Shown: piece after piece, positions 27,112 to 35,149 of the stretch
Position numbering within the stretch: the stretch's first letter is position 1
Layout of the letters: the number at the start of each line of letters is the position of its first letter
NCBI GenBank assembly: GCA_035362335.1
Contig: DAOSDL010000002.1
Span: forward strand, 62,001-126,000
DNA length: 64,000 bases
Source of the DNA: JAOSJT01 sp035362335
Lineage (GTDB): Bacteria > Bacteroidota > Ignavibacteria > SZUA-365
Direction: 5' to 3'
Position numbers and translations under genes: made by a program
The notes under the pieces: generated by a model
Told to the model about the DNA's origin: nothing
Databases searched by the model: none
The model's input: the letters and a program-made list of their open reading frames with translations, nothing else

Positions 27112-27678
27112 CTATTTTCTCAGATTCCTGGGGTTCACCGTAAAATCCGTGCGGGCGTACTGGCATTCGCCGCCGGTTTCGAGCTGACTTTTCACACGCA
27201 TCTGCACACCCACTGCCCGCACATCACCCGCATATGTGGTTTCCACCAACTGCTGCTTGGTATTGTAGTTGTAATAGGTGAAAGCGAAGCCGACGATACC
27301 GATGTCGGCACCCTGCCCTCGACGTCCATTGACAATGCGGTAGAGGCGACCGCTCTGCGTGCCGGGAAACAATTGCTGATTGTCGGGATTCATGTACACG
27401 TAGGTGATGGTGTCGATGCTGCCGTTGTTGTCCATGTCGCTGCGGAAGGAGAACAGCGTGGGAGTCGCACGCAGCACGCGGAACGTGTCCACACCGTAGC
27501 CCGCCTTGAGAATGTCGTTGCGCATCACCGAGGTCCAATCCGTCAGATCGCCCTGCTGGGTGATTTTGTTGGATGAGGTGATTTGCGATTGCTGGCGTTC
27601 GCCCATGAAGAAGGCGAAATTCAGGATGATCATGCCAGCGATGATCACCGAGCCGATAATATCCAGTTGGCTGTTCAT
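27112..27678 (-). CDS. minor prepilin-like protein (PilW-like)
   Basis: 188 residues starting MNSQLDIIGSVIIAGMIILNFAFF. A single N-terminal hydrophobic helix and then a region with NKITQQGDLTDWTSVMRNDILKAGYGVDTFRVL, which is like PilW and GspJ: a mid-chain Asp-Gly turn, DMDNNGSIDTITYVYMNP, resembles a calcium-binding loop, and NPDNQQLFPGTQSGRLYRIVNG follows. No canonical prepilin peptidase site is visible. It begins one base after the PilV-like stop, so is coupled to it. Likely a minor pilin initiating the fibre; the assignment rests on context and helix pattern. Confidence 0.6.
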   Translation of the reverse strand: MNSQLDIIGSVIIAGMIILNFAFFMGERQQSQITSSNKITQQGDLTDWTSVMRNDILKAGYGVDTFRVLRATPTLFSFRSDMDNNGSIDTITYVYMNPDNQQLFPGTQSGRLYRIVNGRRGQGADIGIVGFAFTYYNYNTKQQLVETTYAGDVRAVGVQMRVKSQLETGGECQYARTDFTVNPRNLRK

Positions 27679-27679
27679 A

Positions 27680-28195
27680 TTAATATGTAGCTACGTAGGA
27701 CATGCGTAAAGTGTCGCGGGAAAAGTCGTTCGCGATGCGCAGGGACACGCGCTTGGCGAAGGTGTAGTACGAGGTGCGAACCTCGGGATTGTTCTCGGCC
27801 ACGTATTCGACGGTCACCCAGATCGTGTAGCCCCAGGTGTTCCACAGCGACCGTGGAGTGGCCGTGGTGGGCGTTGTGCCCTGTGCCGGGCTGCGGAAGG
27901 TCGAACGGTGAAAATCGTCGAGGTCGTTGAAATTCGGATACACTTCACCGGAACCCGCGCCGCAGGAAGTGAGATCCGTGACCTTGAGAATTTTCTTACC
28001 ACCGGCGATCACGGCGTCGAAGGGTTTTTGCGAAATCTCCTCGAGCAGCGAGCGGCCTATTGCCACGCCTTTCTGCGTGTACTCGTTGGTGTCGAGCACG
28101 TCTTCGTTCTCGAAATTGAGCGCGCGGTAATTGAGCATCACCACGCCGAGCAGCATGAAAGCCGCGATGGTCAGCGCCATCTGTCCAGAACCCAT
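27680..28195 (-). CDS. minor prepilin-like protein (PilV-like)
   Basis: 171 residues starting MGSGQMALTIAAFMLLGVVMLNY, one N-terminal membrane helix. The next segment, NEYTQKGVAIGRSLLEEISQKPFDAV, is typical of PilV/GspI minor pilins, which carry a short helical linker before a beta-rich domain. GGGAGG precedes the start at 28195. There is no GFTLIE leader; a cleavage between the Gly-rich start and Gln is conceivable. First of three minor pilin-like genes following PilB, 112 bp downstream. Confidence 0.6.
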   Translation of the reverse strand: MGSGQMALTIAAFMLLGVVMLNYRALNFENEDVLDTNEYTQKGVAIGRSLLEEISQKPFDAVIAGGKKILKVTDLTSCGAGSGEVYPNFNDLDDFHRSTFRSPAQGTTPTTATPRSLWNTWGYTIWVTVEYVAENNPEVRTSYYTFAKRVSLRIANDFSRDTLRMSYVATY

Positions 28196-28307
28196 GGTTA
28201 CCTCCCGCGGGTCCGCACGTGCGGCTGATGGTGAAATCTATTGCGTGACATTGAGTTCATGGTGCACCGTCTCCTGACATGAGGGACATTCGTGACAACG
28301 TGTTCGC

Positions 28308-30104
28308 CTATTCATCGGACATGGTGGCGGCTATGACTTCGGCCACGGAGGTGACGCCTTCCTTGACACGCTCGCGCGCGGAGGCGCGCAGGGTGAGCAT
28401 GCCCTCGCTGATGGCGATGTTGCGCACGCGCTCCTCGTCGATATCGTCGCCGGATTCGAAAATGGCCTGCCGCACGGCCTTCGAGAAGAACAGGGCCTCA
28501 TGGATAGCGGCGCGGCCCTTGTAACCTTTCACACAGTGATTGCAGCCCACGGCCTCGTAGAACGTGGTCGTCCGGATTTCCTCTTCTGTGAAGCCCACGT
28601 TGAGCAACTCGGGGATGTTCGGATCGTGCACCTCGCGCTTGCACTTCGGGCACAGGCGTCGGAGCAGTCGCTGCGCCACCACGAGGTTGATGGCGTAGGC
28701 GATGAGGAAGGGTTCGATACCCATTTTAAACAGACGTGTCACCGCGCTGGGCGCGTCGTTGGTATGCAGTGTCGAGAAGGTCAAGTGACCGGTATTGGCC
28801 AGCTTGATTGCCACGTCGGCGGTGGCTTTGTCGCGCATCTCTCCCACCATCACGATGTCGGGATCGTGACGGAGAATGGCGCGGATGGCGGCCTCGAAAT
28901 CCACTTTGTGGCTGATCTTGATCTGACGCGCGCCGTCGATCACGTACTCGACGGGATCCTCGACGGTGAGCACATTCACTTGCGGAGTGATCACCGAATA
29001 CAGCGCGGCCACCAGCGTGGTACTTTTACCACTGCCGGTGGGACCGGTGAGAATGACCATGCCTTGCGGCTTGCTGATGGAGGTCTGGAACCATTCGTAG
29101 GCTTTGGGCTGAAAGCCGATTTTCGAAATGTCCTTGATCACCTTGCGGCTGTCGAGCACGCGGATGACGATACTCTCGAACTTCTGCGCGAACTCCGAAC
29201 CCGCGATCGGCAATACCGACACGCGGAAGCGGATCACGGTGTTGTCGATGGTGCGCTGAATGAAACCGTCCTGCGCGGCATCGCGCTCGAAACGGTCGAT
29301 GTTCATGCTTCGGTCCTTGACCACGGCGAGCACGGCCTCGGGGCGCGTGCCTTCCACCTTGTTCCACACATGCAGCTTGCCGTCGCTGCGGAAGTGGAAT
29401 TCGGTGGTGTTTTTTGTTGTCGGGAAAATGTGGATGTCGCTCACGCCCTGCCGCGTGGCCTCAACGAGGCAACCCTCGAAGAGGTTGACGAGCATGCTCT
29501 TGTTGATCTCGGCGTCGAGTTCCGCTTCGTCGATGCCGTGCTCGGCGTCGTCGCCCGAAATCTCGGCCTCCATTTCCTTGATGCTCTCAAGGAACACATT
29601 GTCGGCGCGGAGGATGTTGTCGATATGCGGCTGCAAGCTCTTGAGATCGGCGTAGTACACCTCGTATTTCAGCGCGCGGAACAGGTTCGCCACGCGCGGA
29701 ATGTCGCGGTGAATGGGCAGGGCCGAAACCAGGATGAGCTTGTCGGGCGTGCGCGTGTCGAATTGCAGCGGCAGCGTGCGCGACTTGTAGAGCAGCGCCT
29801 TCTGCTCCTGGTTGAGCGGCTCGATGAGCTGCTTGATCACGTTGATGCGCCGCTCGGTCATGGCCTCGTCCACCTTCAGCGTCTTGAAGGCGTAGATACG
29901 CGCGACTTCTGAGAACACGAGATTGTGGTCGAGTTTGAACTCGTCGACCAGTATCTCGGCCAGACTGCGATTGCGCGTGCCGGATTCGCGCTCCTTCGTG
30001 GTCATCGCCTGGGAGAGTGTCTCCCGATCGACGATGCCCTTGTGCAGGAGCGCGACGCCGACCTTATCGACTTTGCGTTCCAGTAAGGAGGAGGCGGCAT
30101 CCAT
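28308..30104 (-). CDS. pilB: PilB/GspE pilus-assembly ATPase
   Basis: 598 residues. Residues 1-200 hold the GspE N-terminal (MshEN-like) domain. The core has Walker A GPTGSGKSTT at about 343-352, an intact Asp box LTVEDPVEYV, Walker B VMVGEMRD, and the zinc-binding tetracysteine motif CPKC ... CNHC expected in extension ATPases (RRLCPKCKREV and GCNHCVKG). PilB hydrolyses ATP at the inner-membrane platform to polymerise pilins. The ATG at 30104 lies inside the 3' end of pilC: the two genes overlap by 41 bp, an unusually long overlap that implies coupling. No better internal start is apparent. Confidence 0.93.
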   Translation of the reverse strand: MDAASSLLERKVDKVGVALLHKGIVDRETLSQAMTTKERESGTRNRSLAEILVDEFKLDHNLVFSEVARIYAFKTLKVDEAMTERRINVIKQLIEPLNQEQKALLYKSRTLPLQFDTRTPDKLILVSALPIHRDIPRVANLFRALKYEVYYADLKSLQPHIDNILRADNVFLESIKEMEAEISGDDAEHGIDEAELDAEINKSMLVNLFEGCLVEATRQGVSDIHIFPTTKNTTEFHFRSDGKLHVWNKVEGTRPEAVLAVVKDRSMNIDRFERDAAQDGFIQRTIDNTVIRFRVSVLPIAGSEFAQKFESIVIRVLDSRKVIKDISKIGFQPKAYEWFQTSISKPQGMVILTGPTGSGKSTTLVAALYSVITPQVNVLTVEDPVEYVIDGARQIKISHKVDFEAAIRAILRHDPDIVMVGEMRDKATADVAIKLANTGHLTFSTLHTNDAPSAVTRLFKMGIEPFLIAYAINLVVAQRLLRRLCPKCKREVHDPNIPELLNVGFTEEEIRTTTFYEAVGCNHCVKGYKGRAAIHEALFFSKAVRQAIFESGDDIDEERVRNIAISEGMLTLRASARERVKEGVTSVAEVIAATMSDE

Positions 30105-31515
30105 GGAGGAAGTTCCTTATACGTTCGATGAACAGACCCGATGTTGCAACGAGCATGGTGTAGTCGCCGAGGCCGCCCATGCCCGGTGCGCTCTTCGGCT
30201 TGATGACGGCGGTTTCGGACGATACGATGGTGATGGCGGTCATCACGATCATGATAATGAGGGCGACCCAGAGCTGCATGAAATCCACCACGGATTTCAG
30301 CTTGTAGGTGGTTTCGCGCTCGTAGTAATTCGCGAGTTGCAAGGCGGTTTCGCGCACCATACCGGTTTCGGCACCGGCGTGGAAGCGCGACAGCGCGGTT
30401 TTGGTGAACACCCCGGCCGCCTCGAAGCTCTCGTGCAGACCTTTGCCGTGTTTGAGCATCATGGGGATGGTGGTGCGTTTGATCTGATTTTCGAAATAAC
30501 TGTTACCCGTGGCTTCGGCGGCGGTCTTGATGATGTCGATGTTTTCACCCGAACCGCTGTACATGCTGTAGAACACGCGGCAGAACACCTCGATGGCGGT
30601 CTTATGAATCAGTCCGCCCATCACCGGGATGCGGAAGGACTGCTTGTCGAGCCATTCCCTTCCCTTGGGATTGCTCCAAAACATCACGCCGCCAGCCACC
30701 ATGCCGGCGAAAGCGAGAATGAACCAGAGGATATTGGCAACCAGCCAGTCCGACATTTCCAGCGTCGCCTCGGTCATCGGCGGCAGTTCGATACCGTACT
30801 TGAGGAACATGCGCGCGGTTTCGGGGAAGATGTAGGCCACGTAGAAAATGGTGGCGAGAATGAGCAGCACCAACGTGATCATGGGCATGAGCATGGCGCT
30901 TTTCATGCTCTTCTTGAACTCCATCCGCCTTTCGAGGAATTTGGCGGTCGAGTCGTACATCTCGGCCATATTGCCGCTCTTGGACGCCAGACCGAGCATT
31001 TTCGCGGTGAATTTTCCGAAGATGTTTTCGTACTTGGTGAACACGCGTTCGCTCTCAGCACCTTTGCGCAAATCGGTGTTGATATCCTTGAGCGTTTCGC
31101 GCAGCACCTTGTTGTCGATATCGTTGGCGAGGAGATTCAACACCTCGTTGAACGGCAGCTTCTCGCGCAGCAAATCCGCGCTCAGGCGCACGAAGGTGAT
31201 CACATCCCCCACCGGCGGTTTGCCGATGCTGACGCCCACTTTCTTGCGCACGAAAACGACTTTGTACCCCATTTGAACGAGGGCGTTGACCACCTCGTCC
31301 TTGGAGTAGGCCTTCTGTTCGCCTTCAAGGACCTTATCACCTTTTTGCGCCTTGTAGACGAACGTGCCGCGTTTCTCGAGTTTATCGAGACGGAAGGAGC
31401 GACCTTTGGAGAGGTCCTGAATCTTTTTCTTGGCCTCGGTCGCGTTGCCCGCGGTAATCGTACCTTGTACGATTTTCCCCGATGGTACCACCCCCTGGAA
31501 TCGAAAATCCGCCAT
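30064..31515 (-). CDS. pilC: PilC/GspF inner-membrane platform protein
   Basis: 483 residues of the type II secretion F family: an N-terminal extension of about 110 residues, GspF repeats with FVRLSADLLREKLPFNEVLNLL and GLASKSGNMAEMYDSTAKFLERR, and membrane segments at about 215-235, 265-285 and 430-450. PilC is the transmembrane partner that PilB turns to move pilins. It starts at 31515 with AAAGGA eight bases upstream. The 197 bp between it and the pilin gene include a conserved element shared with the second pilin gene's upstream region. Its 3' end overlaps pilB by 41 bp. Confidence 0.9.
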   Translation of the reverse strand: MADFRFQGVVPSGKIVQGTITAGNATEAKKKIQDLSKGRSFRLDKLEKRGTFVYKAQKGDKVLEGEQKAYSKDEVVNALVQMGYKVVFVRKKVGVSIGKPPVGDVITFVRLSADLLREKLPFNEVLNLLANDIDNKVLRETLKDINTDLRKGAESERVFTKYENIFGKFTAKMLGLASKSGNMAEMYDSTAKFLERRMEFKKSMKSAMLMPMITLVLLILATIFYVAYIFPETARMFLKYGIELPPMTEATLEMSDWLVANILWFILAFAGMVAGGVMFWSNPKGREWLDKQSFRIPVMGGLIHKTAIEVFCRVFYSMYSGSGENIDIIKTAAEATGNSYFENQIKRTTIPMMLKHGKGLHESFEAAGVFTKTALSRFHAGAETGMVRETALQLANYYERETTYKLKSVVDFMQLWVALIIMIVMTAITIVSSETAVIKPKSAPGMGGLGDYTMLVATSGLFIERIRNFLHGCRLLLTGTQSR

Positions 31516-31594
31516 TGTCGTATTCCTTTACGTTCCTTCTTCCTCACATGACACCCCGCGCAAGTTCCGCTTCGCAGGGTTTCTCCATGTAAGT

Positions 31595-31650
31595 TAGGGT
31601 GCCATTCTTAACGGCACCTTAATCGTGCATTACAAGCGTGAAAGGAAATG
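31595..31650 (-). promoter_or_regulatory. pilC-upstream copy of a conserved pilus element
   Basis: A block nearly identical to 34661-34717. The 28-bp core at 31618-31645 (beginning CTTAATCGTGCATTACAAG, ending GTGAAAGG) differs at one base between copies, and an ATTCTTA box stands at the same 7-bp distance to its left. It is 80-135 bp upstream of the pilC ATG (minus strand). Same position relative to a pilus gene in both copies supports a shared promoter, regulator site or 5' leader. Confidence 0.65.
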
Positions 31651-31712
31651 GGAGGGGGTGGGTATGGAATCGGCGCCACAGTTGCGGCGGTCTGCAGGGA
31701 GATGCTGCCGGA

Positions 31713-32129
31713 TTACCAGTTCTCGTAGGAGATCGTCAGTCGCTTCTCCTTGGCTACCGACATGTCGATGCTGATGGTGACGGTATGCGCTGGATCGGTA
31801 ATGGAAGCTCCGGTGATGGAGAACACATCCTCCGACGCTTCCGCGATATGATAGGTCCCGTTGATGTTCTCGACTTGTTTAACCGAACCACTGGACTCCG
31901 CACCACAATCTTCCAGCGTGATACGCTCGAAGGTGCGTCCTCCCCCACCGAGCATGCGTGGTTTGCGATAGTATCCCTCCGCGGCCGACACCATGCGGAG
32001 TATGTCCTGTGTAATGGCATCCTTGTTTGCTTCCTCGTGATTGGACCCGAAAATGGAGGTGCCCACTGCAACGGAGATGCCGACGACCACCACGCCAACC
32101 ACAATAAGGAGGAGCTGAATAGTACCCAT
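31713..32129 (-). CDS. major pilin paralogue 1, minimal two-residue leader, no Glu5
   Basis: 138 residues starting MGTIQLLLIVVGVVVVGISV. A very short leader (Met-Gly) may be removed by prepilin peptidase, leaving Thr as residue 1; the core is one long hydrophobic helix. The usual Glu5 of type IV pilins is replaced by Leu. After the helix comes FGSNHEEANKDAITQDILRMVSAAEGYYRKPRMLGGG, then a beta domain. It is 138 residues like the second pilin (34148-34564) and shares the whole layout, so the pair arose by duplication. Upstream, 32248-32267 is an 8-bp inverted repeat. The gene is followed by pilC. Confidence 0.8.
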   Translation of the reverse strand: MGTIQLLLIVVGVVVVGISVAVGTSIFGSNHEEANKDAITQDILRMVSAAEGYYRKPRMLGGGGRTFERITLEDCGAESSGSVKQVENINGTYHIAEASEDVFSITGASITDPAHTVTISIDMSVAKEKRLTISYENW

Positions 32130-32247
32130 GACGTAACCTGTTCATCAAAGTATCGGGGCGTGAAACGACCGGAGCGAAGGCAGGCGACCCGGGATCGGGC
32201 TTCACAATCGAAATCTAACATCACAACCTTTCAGCATCCTGAATCGG

Positions 32248-32267
32248 GAATTACAAAGCTGTAATTC
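32248..32267. promoter_or_regulatory. inverted repeat GAATTACA-AAGC-TGTAATTC upstream of pilin 1
   Basis: Perfect 8-bp arms separated by 4 bp lie about 120 bp before the pilin start. The half-site ATTACAA also occurs inside the conserved element upstream of pilC and of pilin 2, so a shared regulator is possible. Confidence 0.4.
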
Positions 32268-32292
32268 AGCCCAATCCCCTTCCTTTCCCGCA

Positions 32293-32962
32293 CCCGTACG
32301 GGCGGACCTCCGTGTCCGCCCGGACCTCCGTGTCCGCCCGGACCTCCGTGTCCGCCCGCCTTGCCGCACACTCGATCCCTGCCAGCCCATGCGAACCATC
32401 GCCGTACGGGCGGACCTCAGTGCCCGCCCGCCTTGCCGCACACTCGATCCCTGCCAGCCCATGCGATCCATCGCCGTACGGGCGGACCTCCGTGTCCGCC
32501 CGCCCTGCCGCACACTCGATTCCTGCCAGCCTATGCGATCCATCGCCGTCCGCCCGGACCTCCGTGTCCGCCCGCCCTGCCGCACACTCGNNNNNNNNNN
32601 NNNNNNNNNNNNNNNNNNNNNNNNNNNNNNNNNNNNNNNNNNNNNNNNNNNNNNNNNNNNNNNNNNNNNNNNNNNNNNNNNNNNNNNNNNCCTGCCAGCC
32701 CATCCGATCCATCGCCGTCCGCCCGGACCTCCGTGTCCGCCCGCCCTGCCGCACACTCGATCCCTGCCAGCCCATCCGATCCATCGCCGTCCGCCCGGAC
32801 CTCCGTGTCCGCCCGCCTTGCCGCACGCTCGATCCCTGCCAGCCCATGCGATCCATCGCCGTACGGGCGGACCTCCGTGTCCGCCCGCCTTGCTTCACAC
32901 TCGATTCCTGCCAGCCTATGCGATCCATCGCCGTCCGGGCGAACCTCCGTGTCCGCCCGCTG
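32293..32962. repeat. 72-bp tandem repeat array A (GC-rich, GTCCGCCC hairpin)
   Basis: At least seven units with an exact 72-bp period are visible: anchors at 32361, 32433, 32505 and 32577, then after the assembly gap 32746, 32818 and 32890. The left edge has an additional 18-bp sub-repeat (GACCTCCGTGTCCGCCCG three times). Each unit contains a GTCCGCCC half-site, in some units paired with GGGCGGAC to form a hairpin. As 72 is divisible by three, every frame stays open, but no protein is credible. Unit differences are few and scattered. Copy number in the genome is unknown because of the gap. Confidence 0.9.
32591..32690. other. assembly gap of 100 N
   Basis: Exactly 100 N, the standard placeholder for a gap of unknown length, lying within array A. 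It breaks the 72-bp register: 169 bp separate the anchors on the two sides. Confidence 1.
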
Positions 32963-33099
32963 GACCTGATTTCCCCATTGCAGCACCCGAATCACAACCT
33001 GAATCCGAGTATGTCATTGAGAAAGATGACTCACATGTGCAATCCCAATAAGCATGGCGAAGTCAGGAATATGTCGGCGCGGGATACTCGCGTCTGCTC

Positions 33100-33812
33100 C
33101 AGGAGTTGGGCTTGGCTATTCGCTGAATATGTCTGGCCGGGGATGCTCGCGCGGCTCCTGGATGCGGGCTTGGCTATTCAATGGATTCCCCGGCCGGGGA
33201 TTCCCGAGTTGGTCGCGCGGTCGAGTTTGGCTATTCACTGAATCACCCCGGCCCGGGGCTGGAAGCAAGGCGGTCGGGCTGGACGTGGCTATTGAGTGAA
33301 TAGCCCTTGCCCGGGGCGAGAAGCTTCGCGATCGGGCTGGACGTGGCTATTCAGTGAATAGCCCTTGCCCGGGGCGGGATGCGAGGCGGTCTGGCTGGAT
33401 TTGGCTATTCAGTGAATCACCCCTGCCCGGGGCGAGAAGCTTCGCGATCGGGCTGGACGTGGCTATTGAGTGAATAGCCCTTGCCCGGGGCGAGGACGCG
33501 GCGCGCTCGGCGCGGNNNNNNNNNNNNNNNNNNNNNNNNNNNNNNNNNNNNNNNNNNNNNNNNNNNNNNNNNNNNNNNNNNNNNNNNNNNNNNNNNNNNN
33601 NNNNNNNNNNNNNNNATTTGGCTATTCAGTGAATCACCCAGACCCGGATCGGGACGCGGCGCGCTCGGCGCGGATTTGGCTATTCAGTGAATCACCCAGA
33701 CCCGGATCGGGACGCGGCGCGCTCGGCGTGGATTTGGCTATTCACTGAATATCGCGGCTGGCAATTCCCGAGTTGGCCCCAGGGTCGGGCTTGGCTATTC
33801 ACTGAATCACAC
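33100..33812. repeat. 58-bp tandem repeat array B (GGCTATTCA palindrome)
   Basis: Anchors of GGCTATT start at 33114, 33172, 33229, 33287, 33345, 33403 and 33461, and after the gap at 33620, 33678, 33738 and 33793: at least 11 units with a 55-60 bp period. Many units have GGCTATTCAGTGAATAGCC, a 9-bp-arm palindrome around one central base, or GGCTATTCAGTGAATCACCC; most also carry a GCCCGGGGC palindrome. The rest of each unit varies. Short hairpins could form in RNA or single-stranded DNA. No open frame runs through the array that looks coding. Confidence 0.9.
33516..33615. other. assembly gap of 100 N
   Basis: Exactly 100 N inside array B; true length unknown. Confidence 1.
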
Positions 33813-33947
33813 AACCAAGGTTTCACCCCGTCTGTACGTCCAAGGATGACGCTTTTTGTCAGAACCATCCGTCGGCCTCAGGTGACCGCTCCATGCTGGA
33901 TCTCATGCTGCTCATGGAGAGGTTGCGGCAAACGGGCGGGGGCAATT

Positions 33948-34019
33948 CCTTGGGAGAATTTTCAGGCGAATCCTTGGAGAGAGATTTCGGGGGAACCCTT
34001 CGGAGAATTTCCGGGGCGG
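33948..34019. repeat. three imperfect 24-25-bp repeats (array C)
   Basis: Units start at 33948, 33972 and 33997, each beginning CCTT and carrying a GGAGA(ATTT or GAGATTT) core followed by C/G-rich sequence. The three are similar but not identical. Lies 50-180 bp from the terminator of pilin 2. Confidence 0.6.
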
Positions 34020-34023
34020 CAAC

Positions 34024-34049
34024 ACGGGCGGACACGTAGGTCCGCCCGT
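34024..34049. repeat. solitary hairpin ACGGGCGGAC-N6-GTCCGCCCGT
   Basis: Perfect 10-bp arms around ACGTAG. The same GGGCGGAC/GTCCGCCC pair forms the core of array A, so this looks like a dispersed member of the same element family (REP-like). Confidence 0.7.
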
Positions 34050-34066
34050 ACCGGGATTGGGGGGGG

Positions 34067-34102
34067 TGAAAAAAATGGCCGCCACCCGGAGGAGGTGGCG
34101 GC
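34067..34102 (-). terminator. terminator of pilin 2
   Basis: On the minus strand GCCGCCACC, loop TCCTCCG, GGTGGCGGC is followed by CATTTTTTTCAC. A 9-bp GC stem plus seven U is a strong intrinsic terminator, 46 bp after the pilin stop at 34148. Confidence 0.9.
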
Positions 34103-34147
34103 ATTCGAGAGAGGAGGGAAATTCAAGCGGCCCTCGCCGCGGTGTGC

Positions 34148-34564
34148 TTACCAGCCAGCGTAGGTCACGGTCACGCGGTCTTCGTCCGTGGTCTGCGTCA
34201 TGTCGACCGCAACCACCACGGTTTTGGCCGCATCGTTGGCCGATGTACCCGTGATTTCGAAGGCGTCCGCCGCAGCACTGGTGATCGAGTAGGTGCCGTT
34301 CACGTTCTCGCCGGCGCCGGAGCCGTTGTCGCTCATACCGCAGTCGGTGATTTCGATACCGTCGAATGCGTTGTTACCGCCACCGAGCATGGTCGGCTTG
34401 CGATAGTAGCCCTGGGCGGCCGAAGCGATGCGGAGGCAATCCTGCGTGATCGCATCCTTGTTGGCCTGCTCGGCGTTGCTGCCGAAAATGTTGATACCGA
34501 CCACCACCGCGATACCGACGATGATGACACCAAGAACGATGAGAAGCAGCTGTTGAGTACCCAT
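34148..34564 (-). CDS. major pilin paralogue 2, minimal two-residue leader, no Glu5
   Basis: 138 residues starting MGTQQLLLIVLGVIIVGIAV. As in pilin 1, the leader would be only Met-Gly, and position 5 of the mature chain (TQQLL) is Leu instead of Glu. After the helix: FGSNAEQANKDAITQDCLRIASAAQGYYRKPTMLGGGNN, then a beta domain with a Cys pair candidate (DCL..., TDCGM) that may form a C-terminal disulphide. Strong AGGAG seven bases before the ATG, its own terminator and a shared upstream element indicate high, separately regulated expression. It is likely the main fibre subunit. Confidence 0.85.
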   Translation of the reverse strand: MGTQQLLLIVLGVIIVGIAVVVGINIFGSNAEQANKDAITQDCLRIASAAQGYYRKPTMLGGGNNAFDGIEITDCGMSDNGSGAGENVNGTYSITSAAADAFEITGTSANDAAKTVVVAVDMTQTTDEDRVTVTYAGW

Positions 34565-34660
34565 GACAAATCTCCTGTGAGAGTGTTGAGAGAGAGAGTG
34601 AGTTGGTGATTACTTCCGAATACGATCCTGAACTTTCTCAGTGAATTCTGAGATCAAATT

Positions 34661-34717
34661 TAGGAGGGCATTCTTACAGGAGACTTAATCGTGCATTACA
34701 AGAGTGAAAGGTAAATG
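34661..34717 (-). promoter_or_regulatory. pilin 2-upstream copy of the conserved pilus element
   Basis: The counterpart of 31595-31650. Its 28-bp core, 34684-34711, differs from the other copy by one base; the ATTCTTA box (34670-34676) has identical spacing. It lies 97-153 bp before the pilin ATG. A further dyad TCTCAG-TGAATT-CTGAGA lies between it and the start (34636-34653). Confidence 0.65.
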
Positions 34718-34736
34718 CGATGCCGGGGAGGAGGGT

Positions 34737-35125
34737 GCGAGGAAGGTTTATTATTATCTGAGTTTATACTCTGCTATTCCTCTACGGGAGGCGCACGGCG
34801 AACTCGCTCCATTCGCCGAACGCGCTATAGACAGAACTGACGCCGCCGTGATTCTTGATGATCGATTGCACAAGGTGCAAGCCCAGCCCGGTTCCCTTTT
34901 TGGCCGAGGCGCCAGAATCAGAGAAGAGACAGCGGAAGGATTTTTTATCAGAAATTATACTCCCCTATTCCTCTACGGGAGGCAGACGGTGAACTCGCTC
35001 CATTCGCCGAACGCGCTGTCGACGGCAATGGAGCCCTTGTGATTCTTGGCGATCCATTGCACAGGGTACAAGCCCGGCCCGGTCCCCCCCCTTTTTGGCT
35101 GCGGTGCCAGAATCAGAGAAGAGAC
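34737..35125 (-). pseudogene. two tandem degenerate copies of the downstream kinase's 3' end
   Basis: Units 34737-34930 and 34931-35125 (about 195 bp each) repeat the sequence of the real kinase's C-terminus. Copy 1, read on the minus strand, gives DSGASAKKGTGLGLHLVQ and then SIIKNHGG, AFGEWSEFAVRLP and a stop; the genuine gene has DSGAAAKKGTGLGLYLVQW at this place. Copy 2 carries an 8-C tract instead of TTCCC, which shifts the frame. Neither has a start codon or the rest of the HATPase domain. They are partial duplications, not functional genes. Confidence 0.85.
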
Positions 35126-35149
35126 AGCGGAAGGATTTTTTATCAGAAG

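Noticed and set aside
28500..31551. Two plus-strand frames of 470 and 542 codons opposite pilB and pilC
   Set aside because: Both follow the complementary codons of conserved pilus genes and contain no recognisable motif.
31595..31625. Sigma-54 promoter in the pilus element (TGGCAC on the minus strand)
   Set aside because: The -12 GC is missing at the right spacing and the second copy of the element lacks TGGCAC.
32202..33051. Repeat-encoded proteins (24-residue periodic open frames through array A)
   Set aside because: A 72-bp unit keeps all frames open by arithmetic. No start site, no plausible amino-acid composition, and the frames run through N bases.
32293..33812. CRISPR array
   Set aside because: The repeats are directly adjacent units of 72 and 58 bp with no unique spacers of uniform length, and there are no cas genes.
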